NCBI GenBank assembly: GCA_001661515.1
Contig: LUVW01000007.1
Location: forward strand, 206,478-270,477
Length of the DNA stretch: 64,000 nucleotides
Origin: Capniomyces stellatus
Lineage: Eukaryota; Kickxellomycota; Harpellomycetes; Harpellales; Legeriomycetaceae
Reading direction: 5' to 3'
The notes under the pieces were generated by a model, which saw only the letters and a program-made list of their open reading frames with translations, made no database searches and had not been told where the DNA came from. Below are positions 36,629 through 47,649 of this stretch, piece by piece (the stretch's first letter is position 1; every line of letters starts with the position of its first letter). The position numbers were made by a program, and so were the translations under genes.

Positions 36629-37474
36629 CTAATAGTTAGCAATGAGGTTGGTATTATTTAGCTCGTAATCAGTAAATGTTCTTGACAACTCGCATATCTT
36701 GCTTAACTCTTCAAACATTATTTTGTCGTTGTTTATGGCTACCGCACCCCATATCTTTAGATTATTTTCAAGTGTACTAATACAGCTAGACATAACACTA
36801 AAATCCTTTTCGGACAAGAGTGCCATCTTACTGGACACCTGTGCTATTGCGTTTGAAGCCAAGCAAATACCGGCGGGTTTCTTTTTTAAAATCTCAAAGC
36901 ATAGCGACGAGTAGCTTGCAATTAGTGCCAAGTAATACTTGTTGAAAAATCCAAGATGCTTGGTGGCTATAAAAAACGCCAAACTGTACTTTTGTTCAGC
37001 AACGATCGAGTTGTATACACGCATATCATTCACTTTGTGAGAGTTGTCTGAATCCGGTTCTATTTCGGCAAGATATCTATGAAGATCTCCTAGGGCTGTA
37101 AGATAAAACACAAAATATCTGTGGTTCGAGTTATATTTGGGCTCATTGGTATACAGCAACCCAATGATGCTGCTACATATGGAATCTATCTCTTCGTATA
37201 ACTTTTGCTTCCTGTTGTTTAAATTTTCTAGAAACCCGGCGATTGGCGAGTCGGATCCGTGCATTACTGTCAGCACTGAGCGGTAGAGCTTAACACGAGG
37301 TATGACACAGCTTTCGATTATTCTGGAAATGTAGGTCTGCTTGAATTTTTTAGGAACAAAGTTTGAAGATATTATCCTTTTGGAGCAGCTATTCAAGATG
37401 TACCTCGGTTTTCCGCGGTTATCATGACTTCTTAGGTATTGGCTGTCATGGTTGTAGTTGCAATCCATTTTCAT
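36629..37474 (-). CDS. Divergent 14-3-3 family protein
   Basis: Intronless, 281 aa. It shows the 14-3-3 helical plan. Recognisable segments are KLYEEIDSICSSIIGLL (helix C/D), FYLTALGDLHRYLAEIEP (family pattern FYLKMKGDYxRYLAE), QKYSLAFFIATKHL, YSSLCFEILKKKP (family LNFSVFYYEI) and STLENNLKIWGA (family RDNLTLWTSD). The first 50 residues are unrelated to the usual 14-3-3 N terminus and the C-terminal tail is short. Arg127 and Tyr128 (zeta numbering) are present in HRY; Asn224 is retained in ENNL; Asn173 appears to be Ser and Arg56 may be Val. The canonical proteins are among the most conserved in eukaryotes, so this must be a second, fast-evolving copy with altered phospho-client or dimer specificity (inference). 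The region downstream is AT-rich and empty. Confidence 0.78.
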   Translation of the reverse strand: MKMDCNYNHDSQYLRSHDNRGKPRYILNSCSKRIISSNFVPKKFKQTYISRIIESCVIPRVKLYRSVLTVMHGSDSPIAGFLENLNNRKQKLYEEIDSICSSIIGLLYTNEPKYNSNHRYFVFYLTALGDLHRYLAEIEPDSDNSHKVNDMRVYNSIVAEQKYSLAFFIATKHLGFFNKYYLALIASYSSLCFEILKKKPAGICLASNAIAQVSSKMALLSEKDFSVMSSCISTLENNLKIWGAVAINNDKIMFEELSKICELSRTFTDYELNNTNLIANY

Positions 37475-39369
37475 TTTTTTAATCTGTACACAAGCACTAC
37501 TTGGTAATATGCAAGCTTTGTTTTAACTGGAAATCGGTAAAATTATTTAAAGTTTGTGTAAAAGAAAGCTAAAGGCAATTTTTAGTGTTTGCACTAATTG
37601 TTGTTCTGGTGCTAGTATATATATATATATACTTATTCAATATGATAAACAACATTGTTTCTCTTCGGTCTAAAATCGTATACCGATTATAACTCCAGCA
37701 TATAACAACACAATGTTGATTCTTGTGGTGCTTGGGTTGTTTAAAATAAACAGCATTGTTGTTTATAAAGTATTGGTGTGTTATATGTTGGAGGTATAGT
37801 TCTATTTTTACAAATAGCTTTCAAAAAATATAATCACTTGTAATTGTGATCAGTACGGTTTAATACCAAAAAAAAGAGCGTATTTAATGATATATATGCT
37901 ATTATCCGATCATAAAACCTTGGTTTTTCTGGTATAATCCACAAAGGTTCCATTAGGCTCAAATTAGACATTTTAAATAACCAAAACTAAATCAACTTAT
38001 ATTAGCTTCAACTAATGTATCAATTATTAACCTTCAAAAAAAAACTGCCCTACATTCTCGTGAGGAATCCTACTTTTTCACTCAAATCTTGATTTTACAT
38101 GAGCCAAATTAGGTTGCTACTCGACCATCGCTCATTTACAAGCTAACATGGATTCTAAGCTAAAAATATCGCTCTTTGTTTAGCCATTTGGCCAATAGGT
38201 CCAGTTGAATTTAAAAGCAGACTGGATGCTACAGTAACACGTCTCTATATCGCCATTCTTGCAACAGCTTTAATACCAACATACACCATTCATATTCAAC
38301 CCAACCTATATCCAAAGTTTATGCACTTTTTTTTGTGTAAACACAAACCGTGTTTTCTGGCACAAATGTCGTTGTATGTATTGTAACTCGCCCGATATAA
38401 TGTACATGGTGTTTGGAAGGTGGTGGGTAAACCAACGAATTTTCTAAGATTGAACACCAGGAAATGTTTAAAGTGCCAATGGTATACTATCTGTTTAATC
38501 TTGGCAAAAATGTCGAGTAGCGAGACGAAAATCCCAAATAAATCAAACTTTATATTTCTTTAATTTCAATAAATAAATAAAAACATTTAACAATAAATAA
38601 AAAAACCTTTTAAATAAAAAAAGATACTCTTCATGGGATTAGATTTTTGAGTCTAGAGCTTCTTTAAAAAAGCACATATCATATATCACTTTTGTTCTTA
38701 ATAAAATGGAGGAGGGGGTAATCAATTAGCTAAAGTGTCTGCCTATATACAGCCAAACTGTCATTAAAATAGACTTGGTATTTAAAAAGCAGCAAGCTAA
38801 TTTAGTTGACTCATAATTCCCAAGGTTAACACTCATCTTGGAAGTAGATGCTAAGCAAAGCAATTAAATTCTTCAAAATGTTGTCCAGCAGGCGGATGTT
38901 TTACACACATATGTATATTTCCAAAAAAAATTGATAGCTTATACTAAAAAGTTGGCTCGGTATATATAAAATATTCTTTACAGGCCAAATTACCGCTTAG
39001 CTTGATAAAAATGTTATAAATGGGAATTTACTAAATATATTCTAATAGCCCTACACGTAATTCAAACTTAATCTACAGATCACTCATTATATATATTTGC
39101 CCTAAACTGATATCGAGTCGATTTTTATAAAAGTTGATTAGTTAATAGCCGCATAAGCATAATACCTTCGTTGTATTTATAAAAGCTGCAGATTTGGAAA
39201 GTGAAAATGTGAAAAGATTAAAGGTGAAAAGATCGAAGGTGAAAAGATAGAAAGTGTAAAATTGGAAAGTGAAAAGATAGAAAGTGTAAAGTGGAAAGGT
39301 GGAAAGTGGGAAAGTGGGAAAGTGGGAAAGTGAAAAGTTGAAAAGTGGGAAATACGAATATCACTGAAA
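37475..39369. other. AT-rich intergenic region with a purine-rich minisatellite
   Basis: No gene seen. A (TA)n tract lies near 37618-37631, and the 3' end carries the repeat annotated at 39195-39352. Confidence 0.5.
39195..39352. repeat. Degenerate purine-rich tandem repeat
   Basis: About fifteen imperfect copies of a 9-14 nt unit of the form GTGAAAAGATAGAAA or GTGGGAAA, directly upstream of the cysteine-rich gene. The plus strand is almost free of C. Confidence 0.85.
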
Positions 39370-40462
39370 ATGGATAAATTGCGTCTAGTTTGTCCTCTAA
39401 AGTTTTCACTTATAATCAGCCGTTTTCACTTAACAGCGCCTCCTACACTTTGTCCAGCAATTAAAATGTCTATACTTGCAACCAAGCCAGGAAACGCCAA
39501 AGAGGATTGGAAAGTGGGTACCTTCGACTCGGGGATACAGTCGGCGCCTTCAAGCTTTAATTGTAACTTTATGCGCCGAGAAGATAGCTATGGGTACATT
39601 TATACATACAGCGGATGTAACGGACTTTCTGGGGTCAGCCTAGATGTCAATGTAAGCAGGAAAAAAAAATTACTTTTATAAATTTGATTCAATTTAATAG
39701 TTGTATTATGTGAAATCAGATGACCAACCAGATCAGATAGTAGCAATAGTAGACCCTCTAAGCAAAACCGTGGTACTTTGTAAATAGCCCAAATCAAGCA
39801 TTGATGTAGAACATGGCGTCGATAGCAAGGTTTTGGAACAAGGTTTCACCGGTGAGTGTTACAAAGTGTTTTTGGAAAACGTTCATCGAAATGCGTTTTC
39901 TAGAGTTTGTGTAAGCATGATTAAATTTTCAAAAAACAGCATTGAAACGATCAAAAAACTTGTTCTATTAAGAAAAGCAGATGGCTCTGTACAAGAATAC
40001 AGTGATAGGACCAGGGGGCTTATGTTTGGAGGACAAGTTCAAACTTTAAATGATAAGCAAGTTTTGGATAGGAGTGTTTACTTGGATGAAAACAGTACAG
40101 GGTGTTCAAGTTGCGTTGATGGACATGGGTGCTCGGGTGATTATCAGATTTCACGGAGCTTTTGCTTTTACAAAGACACAGCAGATCGAAGCTCTGTGCT
40201 TATACAGGGGGAAAGCCAGGTCGATGATACGTTCTGTGTGAGGGAATGTAGCGAGTACTGGAATGGCTGTGGAGCTGACGAATGCCGTTGTTTTGAAATT
40301 GGGCACAATCCCTACCCAGAGCCACGTTTTAACAGTTATATATCAACTGAGCGGATTGAAGACATTAGTGTGACCTATGAAGTGTACAGTCAAATATTGA
40401 GAAGAAAAAACAAAACTAAAAGATCATTTGCGAGTTACAGGGAGAGTATGACGCAGGCTTAA
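39370..40462 (+). CDS. Cysteine-rich hypothetical protein, 3 exons with tiny introns
   Basis: Proposed exons 39370-39651, 39701-39739 and 39788-40462 give 331 aa. Intron 1 is 49 nt (GTAAGC...TTTAATAG). The second, 48 nt (GTAGCA...GTAAATAG), is required to remove an in-frame TAG at 39785-39787; if it is not real the gene is broken. The product is rich in Cys in its middle (CSSCVDGHGCSGDY, then CVRECSEYWNGCGADECRCF), suggesting disulphide bonding and an extracellular or luminal location. However, the N terminus (MDKLRLVCPLKFSLIISRF) is only a weak signal candidate and the ATG at 39466 is an alternative start. The C terminus is basic (RRKNKTKRS). I do not recognise a family. Codon use is less AT-biased than surrounding DNA, supporting a real gene. 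Confidence 0.6.
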
Positions 40463-41998
40463 CAGTTGTATAAATGTCAAAGAGCACAGTGGAATGTCTT
40501 GTTAGTTTAAACTCCGTTCAATATGGCATTGTGCACTTTGATATTTATTATCTTTAAAAGCCGGTACAATTATTGCATTCGTTATTTTTATTATTTATCG
40601 CTTATTTATTCTCAACACTAGCACTATTTTGACAATAGGTCTTTTATTTTTACCATTACTATGGATGTGGATTGAACCCAAGTAATAAAGGAATTAAAAC
40701 AAGAAATGTAATAATACACAAATTAACGGGTGCGTGGATACAAATGTGTTTAAATTCATGTTTATGTAAACGCTGCATAGCAAACAGAGTGATGGCGAAA
40801 ATAGTCAAAGCTATGTTGCTAAAGGCCAAAACTCCTAAAGTCGTGGCAAGTCGAATATTTGCACTACAGGCCTGTTTCTTCTTGCGACTTAAATAGGCTA
40901 CTCAAATTGATCAACAGCGAATTTGCGGTTTTTTGCGTTGCAGCTTATGGATGGGCGTTAAAATACGGCAGTAGAGGAGGAAAATATGGGGGAAATAGTA
41001 CGTCCTGTTGCCATACAAAACAGAACCATATGTAAAGGGGGTGGTGGTGCAAATTGGGAATGATTTTCAACTAAAACAATAATGGCAAAATGTACATCAA
41101 AGATCAAGTTCAATGTCGATTAATCTATTGGAAGCAAATTTGTGATTACTTTTGGTTTGCCAATGTAGATATCCAAGGCAAAACGAACACACCAATTACA
41201 TACTACCATTTAATTCATTATTTTATACTCTTTCCATTATTTATTTTGTATTTTGTTTAATTTTATTTCGTTTTATATTTTTTCTATTTATAAGCGTAAA
41301 GCTATTTGTAATAAATTACTAAAATTGAAATTAAAAATCATCAAAGACCAAAACTTTAATGACAAGCTTTCAGAATTTTATCCAAGAGTGCGAAGAAAAA
41401 ACGGACTAAACAGCAACAGCAACAAAAAAAATAACAGGAGCAAAAAAAAAGCAACGGTCTTTTATCTAGTCAAGGGACGTAAATAAAATCTAAAAGCTGA
41501 GTTTCTTGCAAAGTAGTCGTTTTGGATTTGCTTTATTTTACCATACCAGCCACGCACTTGTATAAATATATTGCGCGCAAAGGAAAGAACGTGGGAAAGA
41601 AATAGGCGCAAGAGCAATACTAGAATCTAGCAACTCGGAAAAAACATCTAACTGAACACTAATAGAAAGTGTGAAGGTATATAAAGAAAACCAAACAGGC
41701 TACGGCAGGTGAGTGGTTTGATAAAATAGATAATGTGTATACATCCAAGTGGGGAGGGGTATTGATATTGATGTGGTAAAGTTATATGGTAGTGGTAATA
41801 TTGCATGTACCTTGGTTAGCTGTGCAATAAAACTACTCTTTGTAATTTCATGGCAAATAAGAAAGGAGACGGAGAGAAGACAAAAAGGGTGATATATTCC
41901 AAAATGAATGGACTGATTGAGAATAAAACTGAAAACTGTTGTTTTCTCCTTGTAGGATAGAATAAAAGCGAGATATAGTGGGGGGAAAGGAGCATAGG
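40463..41998. other. Intergenic region
   Basis: AT-rich, with two small ORFs (40672-40896 and 41253-41486, the latter Lys/Asn-rich and low-complexity) that match no family and are not called. The 3' end should contain the promoter of the GOST-family gene. Confidence 0.45.
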
Positions 41999-44133
41999 AT
42001 GAATTACAAAACAGTGAGCATTGTGCTTTTGGGCTTAGCCTTTAAAGCTTCGGCAGAATATGCACGGTTATCGATGAATTTAAATGGACATTCGAAATGT
42101 GCAGGTTTAAACAAGGGCACTGAGGAAAACCCATCTAGAATAGTTGGTAAGTATTATATTAAAAGCACAAGGATGATAAAGATTAATGTTGAAAACGCAA
42201 GTCAGACTAAACCAGCGCAAAACTATAACAATTCTTATTAAACAAAACTGGAATAGTTACTCTAAAAGGGTTGACAGATGTTGATTTATCATTGAAGGTG
42301 CTGAACTATTATGACTACGAGTATGTTGGGGTTCCGTCAAAAGATGTAAGTAACACCGTTGAAAGTATATTTTTGTGACAAATTATATAAGGGCAGATGG
42401 AACTGAGGTGGGGTAGGTGGTTGTGACTGTATGGGGGATATGTTAAAAGAAAGGAATTAGAAGTGAGTAAATGAATTTTGGTTGGCTTTATGTGAAAAAA
42501 AAAATAGTCTGAAGGAAATGAAATAAAGGACACAAAGAATCTGCTGTGTAACGAGACGAGTATTGCAGCAAATATGTGCACGCTGAGCAATTTTGGCCGG
42601 TTTTTGATTAGGGATAAAGATAGCAGTGGGAGGGAAATAAAGTACAACTCGGAGATATACAATGATTTTATTGAGTCAGGGGTATCAGGGATTGGGTTCA
42701 CGGCGTTGGAAAAGATCCAGTGGTTTAGAGAAAACCCAACACAGAATGAGGAGGGATGGGCGAATGTGACGAAAGAAGTTAGGGAAAAGACGGTGGAGCT
42801 TTCGGATTTGCATGGGAATAAAGTGGAGGGGCTAGTGGATTTGAAATGGGAAGTAACGAATACGCTGACAATTACGTATAAAGTGAATAGCACGGGGTAC
42901 TATTGTGTGGATACAGTGAGTAATTCGTTCATTTTGGGAAAAGCAGAGTGGCTAAACGGGCACGGATTTCTTCCAGCATCAGAATTCATTAAGATTGGGT
43001 TTTACCAAGGAATGGTGGTAGCGTATGCAGTGATATTGATAGCGTGGATATGGATGTCGATTAGGGTTAGAAAGGACCTGTTGCCTTTGCAGAGCTATAT
43101 AGGGGCGCTGATTGGGATTATGTTGGTGAATATGTTGTTGTCGTTGTATTACTGGAAGATATACAACGAGACAGGGTCGCCTAGCATGGTTCTGGAGATA
43201 ATGATGGTGTTTGTCAGTGCGGCAAGAAACAGTTTAGCATTTTTCCTGCTGCTGGTGGTTTCGCTGGGCTATGGAATAGTACGGCCTACTTTAGGATCAT
43301 CAATGACGCGATGTGTGATATTGCTGATTCTTCATTTTATAGCAGGGTGTATTTATGGAGTAAACACGGCAACAAGGAACGAAAACGAGCTGAACGATGA
43401 CTCGCTGTTTGTAGTGCTGCCAATATCGATTTGCACAACGATATTCTACGTGTGGAGTATGCACTCAGTTGTGGCAACAACCAGAATATTGGAAACTAGG
43501 CGCCAGACTTACAAGCTGTCGATGTACAACAAGATGTGGAGTCTGCTGCTGTACTCTATTTTGGTTCTGTTTATATTCTTTGCGGTGAATATAGTGAATT
43601 TGGCAATGTTGAGAGAAGCGGATTGGATGGCCAAGGTATGGCGGGTCAAGTGGCTGCTGTTTGATGGGTGGTTGAATATTCACTTTTTGGTGGTGTTTAT
43701 GATATTTTTGTGGATGTGGAGACCAACTGAGAACAACCATAGATACGGAATTGAACAGCTTATGGACGACGAGGGTGATGCTTGGGAGCGAGGACCTAGC
43801 CACGATGGACACGCAATGATGCTGGCAGATGAACGGGATTTCCAGTTGGCGCTGGAGGAGGCTGATAGGGTGGCAGATTCGTTTGTGATACAGGAACACC
43901 ATACAAACAGATTGTCTTCGTCATATCGAAGAGTGGATGACTTTGACGAGGCTAGTAATGCCAACTTTGTGTTGGACGACGAGGACGATGACGATTATGG
44001 CGACTTTAACGGGCATGAAACCCAGGTGGACAATGGAAAGAATCCCAAAAATAAACAGAGCTTTGATAGCAGTCTTGACAATATAATGCTGTCGAATAAG
44101 GACTCAAATGCCGAGCAATCGAAAAAAACATAG
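41999..44133 (+). CDS. Lung-7-TM / GOST-family membrane protein (GPR107/PTM1-like), 3 exons
   Basis: Exons 41999-42146, 42257-42345 and 42529-44133 encode 613 aa. The protein has a signal peptide (MNYKTVSIVLLGLAFKASAE), a luminal domain to about residue 230, and seven transmembrane helices beginning FYQGMVVAYAVILIAWIWMSI and ending FLVVFMIFLWMWRPT. The WRPTENNHRYG motif after the last helix is characteristic of the GPR107/GPR108/yeast Ptm1 branch of GOST proteins. These localise to the Golgi/endosomes and act in membrane trafficking, with a Golgi-dynamics fold in the luminal part (family knowledge). A cytosolic tail of about 130 residues is acidic (DDEDDDDYGDF). The ATG at 41999 is preferred because it starts the signal peptide. 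The gene is convergent with SPO11, with 227 bp between stops. Confidence 0.9.
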
Positions 44134-44360
44134 CGAAACTCGGAAATTAAACAAAATTATTACAGCCAGTTGGCCATAATATTCCTTCTTTTTTTTTTTA
44201 CTTTTTCTTTATATTGCCTTATTTACTTGTCTATTTTATTATAAGCATGATTTCAATAAAAACAAAACAAAAAAAAATGGAATGAAAAGAAATGAAAAAC
44301 ATCGAAATGAAATGAACTAAAAAATGACTAGTAAAAACAAACCCCAATTATAGCCTAGTG

Positions 44361-45692
44361 CTACAGCCATAGGTCTGGGCGATTTAGTTTATCAGAGATA
44401 AAGGAGGCCAAAACATCGTTGTTTTTGGTGGAGGTGAGGATTTCGAGTTCGGCTTTTTTTCCAAAAAACAAGAGTTTGGATATTTCTGCTCTCCAGCGTT
44501 TATGGGGGCCGTCATGAGTCCACTGGTTGAGCAGAGAGAGAGCTTTAAGTCTGTTGTTGGAGTTTAGGTTGATTAGGGTTTCATGATAGATTATGTGTTT
44601 GTAGCGAAAGATATCGCTATGGTGTAGGCCAAGCCAATATAAAGGCAATGAAATATTGCTATTGCTATTGCTATTGCTATTTTTGGATTTGGTTTTGGTT
44701 TTAGTGCGAGTATCAATAGAATTGGTGTGTGGTTGGATTGTAGAGATATAATAAGTGTTGAATATATGGGCGCCATGGGGGTCGTTGTCCATTAGGGCGA
44801 GCCAGTTGATTTTGGTGTACCTAGTTGTGTTGTGTAGGAGATGCAGAAACAGCCTTGTATTTCTGCTAGGGTATCCTTTCCCGCAAACAAGAATAATTTG
44901 TTCAAAGCTCAGAATTTTGGGATCTGACTGGAGCAGGTTGTAAAAAACAGTTTCTTTTTCAACAACCAAAACGTGCTGGATGTTGGATGGAAGTCGGATT
45001 GTGGCAATATGGTTTGCGTCTGGAATCAGCTGTCCCTGGTTCATGTCCAGTCTGTAGTCCAATGTTCTTCCGTTTTTCAGCTCTACCATAATCGGACCTG
45101 CCATCATTCCCTTTGGAGATGCCATTATGTGCATTTCGTACTGCGATACTTGCAGTATCCTCGACAGGTTTTCGCATATCAGATCCACCTGTTTTTGCGA
45201 CTTGAATCGGTTCACGTCTTTATAATATATATCTCTGCGCCTAACAAATTTGCCCTCTTCAATCAGCCCAGCAATCATCGATAGAATCTTCAAATACTGG
45301 ATTCCCTTCATCGAGTTTTTAAGCCTTGTACTGACTGACTGTGTTTTTTTTCTGCTCTTGCTTCTTCCCTTGAACCCTTGCGCCAATATGCGGTTTCTGC
45401 TCTCACTTTTGCTCTCACGTTTGCCCCCATTGCTTGATTCTCTCCCATCTTCTCGTTTTCTCTTCTTTTCAACAGCTACGGCTTTGTTTAGGTCTGAAGC
45501 GTTGCTTTCTGGACTAGATCCGGCCTCTTCACTGGACTCCCCGTCAGTTTCTGTCCTTGCCCTCGAATCTATATTTTCCGACTTCATGTACTCAACAAGC
45601 TCATGTGCCATCACCCTACCACCAACCACTAGCCGCATTATTCCAAGTATACAATCATGCACAAAGGTATCCCTATAACCATAATTACCCAT
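44361..45692 (-). CDS. SPO11: SPO11 meiotic double-strand-break transesterase (topoisomerase VI A family)
   Basis: Read from the ATG at 45692 the protein has 443 aa. Spo11 starts meiotic recombination by cutting DNA through a tyrosine. The catalytic 5Y-CAP motif is KFVRRRDIYYKDVNRFKSQ, the second Tyr (residue 157) being the nucleophile by alignment. The Toprim domain shows VLVVEKETVF (metal-binding Glu), VCGKGYPSRNTRLFLHLL and LALMDNDPHGAHIF (DxD). The C terminus carries YWLGLHHSDI. Residues 40-125 are a charged, disordered insert. A hexanucleotide run (44655-44680) encodes an Asn-Ser repeat between Toprim and the C-terminal part. A GT-AG intron (45834-45673) would join this frame, from residue 8 on, to the acidic ORF upstream, giving 771 aa; see that entry. 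Confidence 0.92.
   Translation of the reverse strand: MGNYGYRDTFVHDCILGIMRLVVGGRVMAHELVEYMKSENIDSRARTETDGESSEEAGSSPESNASDLNKAVAVEKKRKREDGRESSNGGKRESKSESRNRILAQGFKGRSKSRKKTQSVSTRLKNSMKGIQYLKILSMIAGLIEEGKFVRRRDIYYKDVNRFKSQKQVDLICENLSRILQVSQYEMHIMASPKGMMAGPIMVELKNGRTLDYRLDMNQGQLIPDANHIATIRLPSNIQHVLVVEKETVFYNLLQSDPKILSFEQIILVCGKGYPSRNTRLFLHLLHNTTRYTKINWLALMDNDPHGAHIFNTYYISTIQPHTNSIDTRTKTKTKSKNSNSNSNSNISLPLYWLGLHHSDIFRYKHIIYHETLINLNSNNRLKALSLLNQWTHDGPHKRWRAEISKLLFFGKKAELEILTSTKNNDVLASFISDKLNRPDLWL
44655..44680. repeat. ATTGCT microsatellite within SPO11
   Basis: A little over four copies of a hexanucleotide in the coding sequence (Asn-Ser-Asn-Ser on the minus strand). The copy number changes in steps of two residues without breaking frame. 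Confidence 0.95.
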
Positions 45693-45830
45693 TTTATTTA
45701 TTTATTTACATGCTCGTCCATATTTAAATTCCAACTTTTATGCCTTTTCCGTCTCTTTCCTTTGTATCTATTTCTTTTTTTTTTTTTTGTGGTCGTACCT
45801 CTACATATCTTGTAAATATCCGCCTTCTAC

Positions 45831-46838
45831 TTACGTCTCGCTCATAACCACTACTCCACTTGACTTTACTGCATACTCTTCCTTGAACTCTTCACGTTTT
45901 TCAACATTGCCCGCACCATACTCCCCCTCTGAACTTTTGTCTTTACTATTCAATGCATATATTTCTGGCATTTCTGAAAATTCCACAGCCCCAAAACTAT
46001 CGCGCTCGCCACGTACTTTGTCGCCCAAACAACCACCCATCTCAACTCTGCTAGAACATAAACCTACGCTATTGGGCTCAGAACTACTACTAATACCCAC
46101 TAGCACACCACTATCCAGGTTCCTGGTTTGAGTTACGGTATCATCGCCTCCATACCCGTCAAAAGAACCCCCGTCTTTGCCTTCACTGCCTGCTAATAAA
46201 TCACTCCCATCTTCAAGCCCAGAAGATATCTGCTCTTCTTTGCCACTGCTTGTTGCCCCCAGCATGTACCTGCTACTTGATGTGTCCAAGCCAAACAAAT
46301 CCTCTCCACTGCAGCTGGTTATATCTAAATCCAGACACTCTTCGGATATTGATACTTCGTCTAACAACTCAAAGCTACTGGTCAAAAATTCCTCCTCGTT
46401 CTCCACCAATGTCTCGTCATTCCCATACCGTATCTGCATCCCCTCATCATACCTACACCCGCTTGTATATTCGCTCATCAATAATTTATTGCCCGACAAT
46501 GCCTCCATACCTCCCCCAACCTGTGTACATAAGTCCAACGCCTCACTAAATATCAATTCTGACTCAAGCCCTTGTGTATCCAACAATTCGGGTGCTGTTA
46601 TAAAAAGCTCCTCTTTGCTTTCATGACGTATTTTGGCCCCAACTAATACACACACTGCCTTGTTATTGCAGCCAAAAACCTCATTATCCACACTACACTT
46701 TGACCCGCTCTGTTCTCCAATTGCATTTGTATCGCTGTAACCCTCAGAATAATCATAGAAGGCTGGATCGGTATCTTGGTATCCAATATTGGCATTTGAA
46801 GAGCAAGAACCAAAGCTGAACAATTCCATTCTATCCAA
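45831..46838 (-). CDS. Acidic Ser/Gly-rich ORF, probably the first exon of SPO11 or a separate gene
   Basis: A 335-codon ORF rich in Ser, Gly, Glu and Asp (for example LENEEEFLTSS-like and SSGLEDGSDLL patches), with no domain I recognise and a predicted disordered character. Its stop lies one codon after a perfect donor: GAG AC|GTAAGT at 45835/45834. The acceptor TTATAG at 45678-45673, just inside the SPO11 frame, restores the reading frame exactly (ET|DTFVHDC). The intron would be 162 nt, similar to others here. I therefore think it is more likely than not an N-terminal extension of SPO11. If so, exon 1 is 46838-45835 and exon 2 is 45672-44361. If not, it is an independent hypothetical gene. 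Confidence 0.6.
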   Translation of the reverse strand: MDRMELFSFGSCSSNANIGYQDTDPAFYDYSEGYSDTNAIGEQSGSKCSVDNEVFGCNNKAVCVLVGAKIRHESKEELFITAPELLDTQGLESELIFSEALDLCTQVGGGMEALSGNKLLMSEYTSGCRYDEGMQIRYGNDETLVENEEEFLTSSFELLDEVSISEECLDLDITSCSGEDLFGLDTSSSRYMLGATSSGKEEQISSGLEDGSDLLAGSEGKDGGSFDGYGGDDTVTQTRNLDSGVLVGISSSSEPNSVGLCSSRVEMGGCLGDKVRGERDSFGAVEFSEMPEIYALNSKDKSSEGEYGAGNVEKREEFKEEYAVKSSGVVVMSET

Positions 46839-47649
46839 ATATCACCCACCGCTTATGGTTGTACTAGCTATTAATATTTACTGTTTTTTTTTCTTCTGCA
46901 ATTTATATCCAGAAACGGCTCCCACAAAGCGAAAAAAAAATTCTCAAAAGAATAAACAAAACCTGATTAATCAGAAGTCTAGTTTACAGTCTTGACCCCA
47001 TTAGCAAAAAAATAAAATTTAAAGTAAAAAGTAAAATGAAAAAAGAAAGGAAAAAGAATAGAAAAAAAAACTCGTAGATTGTCAAACAACAGCATTCCTC
47101 CCACCTTGTTGATTACTATACTAAGTTTATATGCTACATTATTTATACTTATTTTTGAATTACAGCAACTTGGTTCTTTTAATTCACTTTTTATTTGCAA
47201 CTGATATTTGACGATAGCAACGGTACCTGGACTAATTACTTACTTAAATTTCATGCCCCCTCCCCCCTCCCCTCCTTCTATCACTCCTCGTATCCCTTCT
47301 TCTCTTAATTACCCTCCTTCTACTCCCCATTATCTTATTCATCCTCCTTCTTTTGCCACCCAATTCAAGACATTGTGTCGAGTTGTCATCGATTTAAAAG
47401 ATGTCAAAAAAAAAAAAATTAAATCCGTAATATCAAACCAGTTAATGTCCACACCAACAATTTACTGGATATAAAGTAGGCGCACAAAGTCCATGACTTA
47501 ATTACAACTTGCCATAACTGACTCATACCAAAACCCATATCTTTGACACCAGCTCTTGGAATAATTAAAAATAGGACGTAATACTTTTGGCTTTATTATA
47601 TTTGCTACGCCATGCTACATTAAATCCACAGCTAAAAAAACACAATTTT
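46839..47649. other. Intergenic region
   Basis: AT-rich, with a pyrimidine-rich tract at about 47250-47360 that yields a Pro/Ser-rich plus-strand ORF (47208-47474) of no convincing identity. No gene is called. Confidence 0.5.

Noticed and set aside
45250..46626. Plus-strand ORFs opposite SPO11 and the acidic ORF
   Set aside because: They are Ser/Leu/Pro-rich antisense shadows without family similarity.
47208..47474. Pro/Ser-rich plus-strand ORF
   Set aside because: It derives from a pyrimidine-rich tract and ends in an A-run; no conserved motif.
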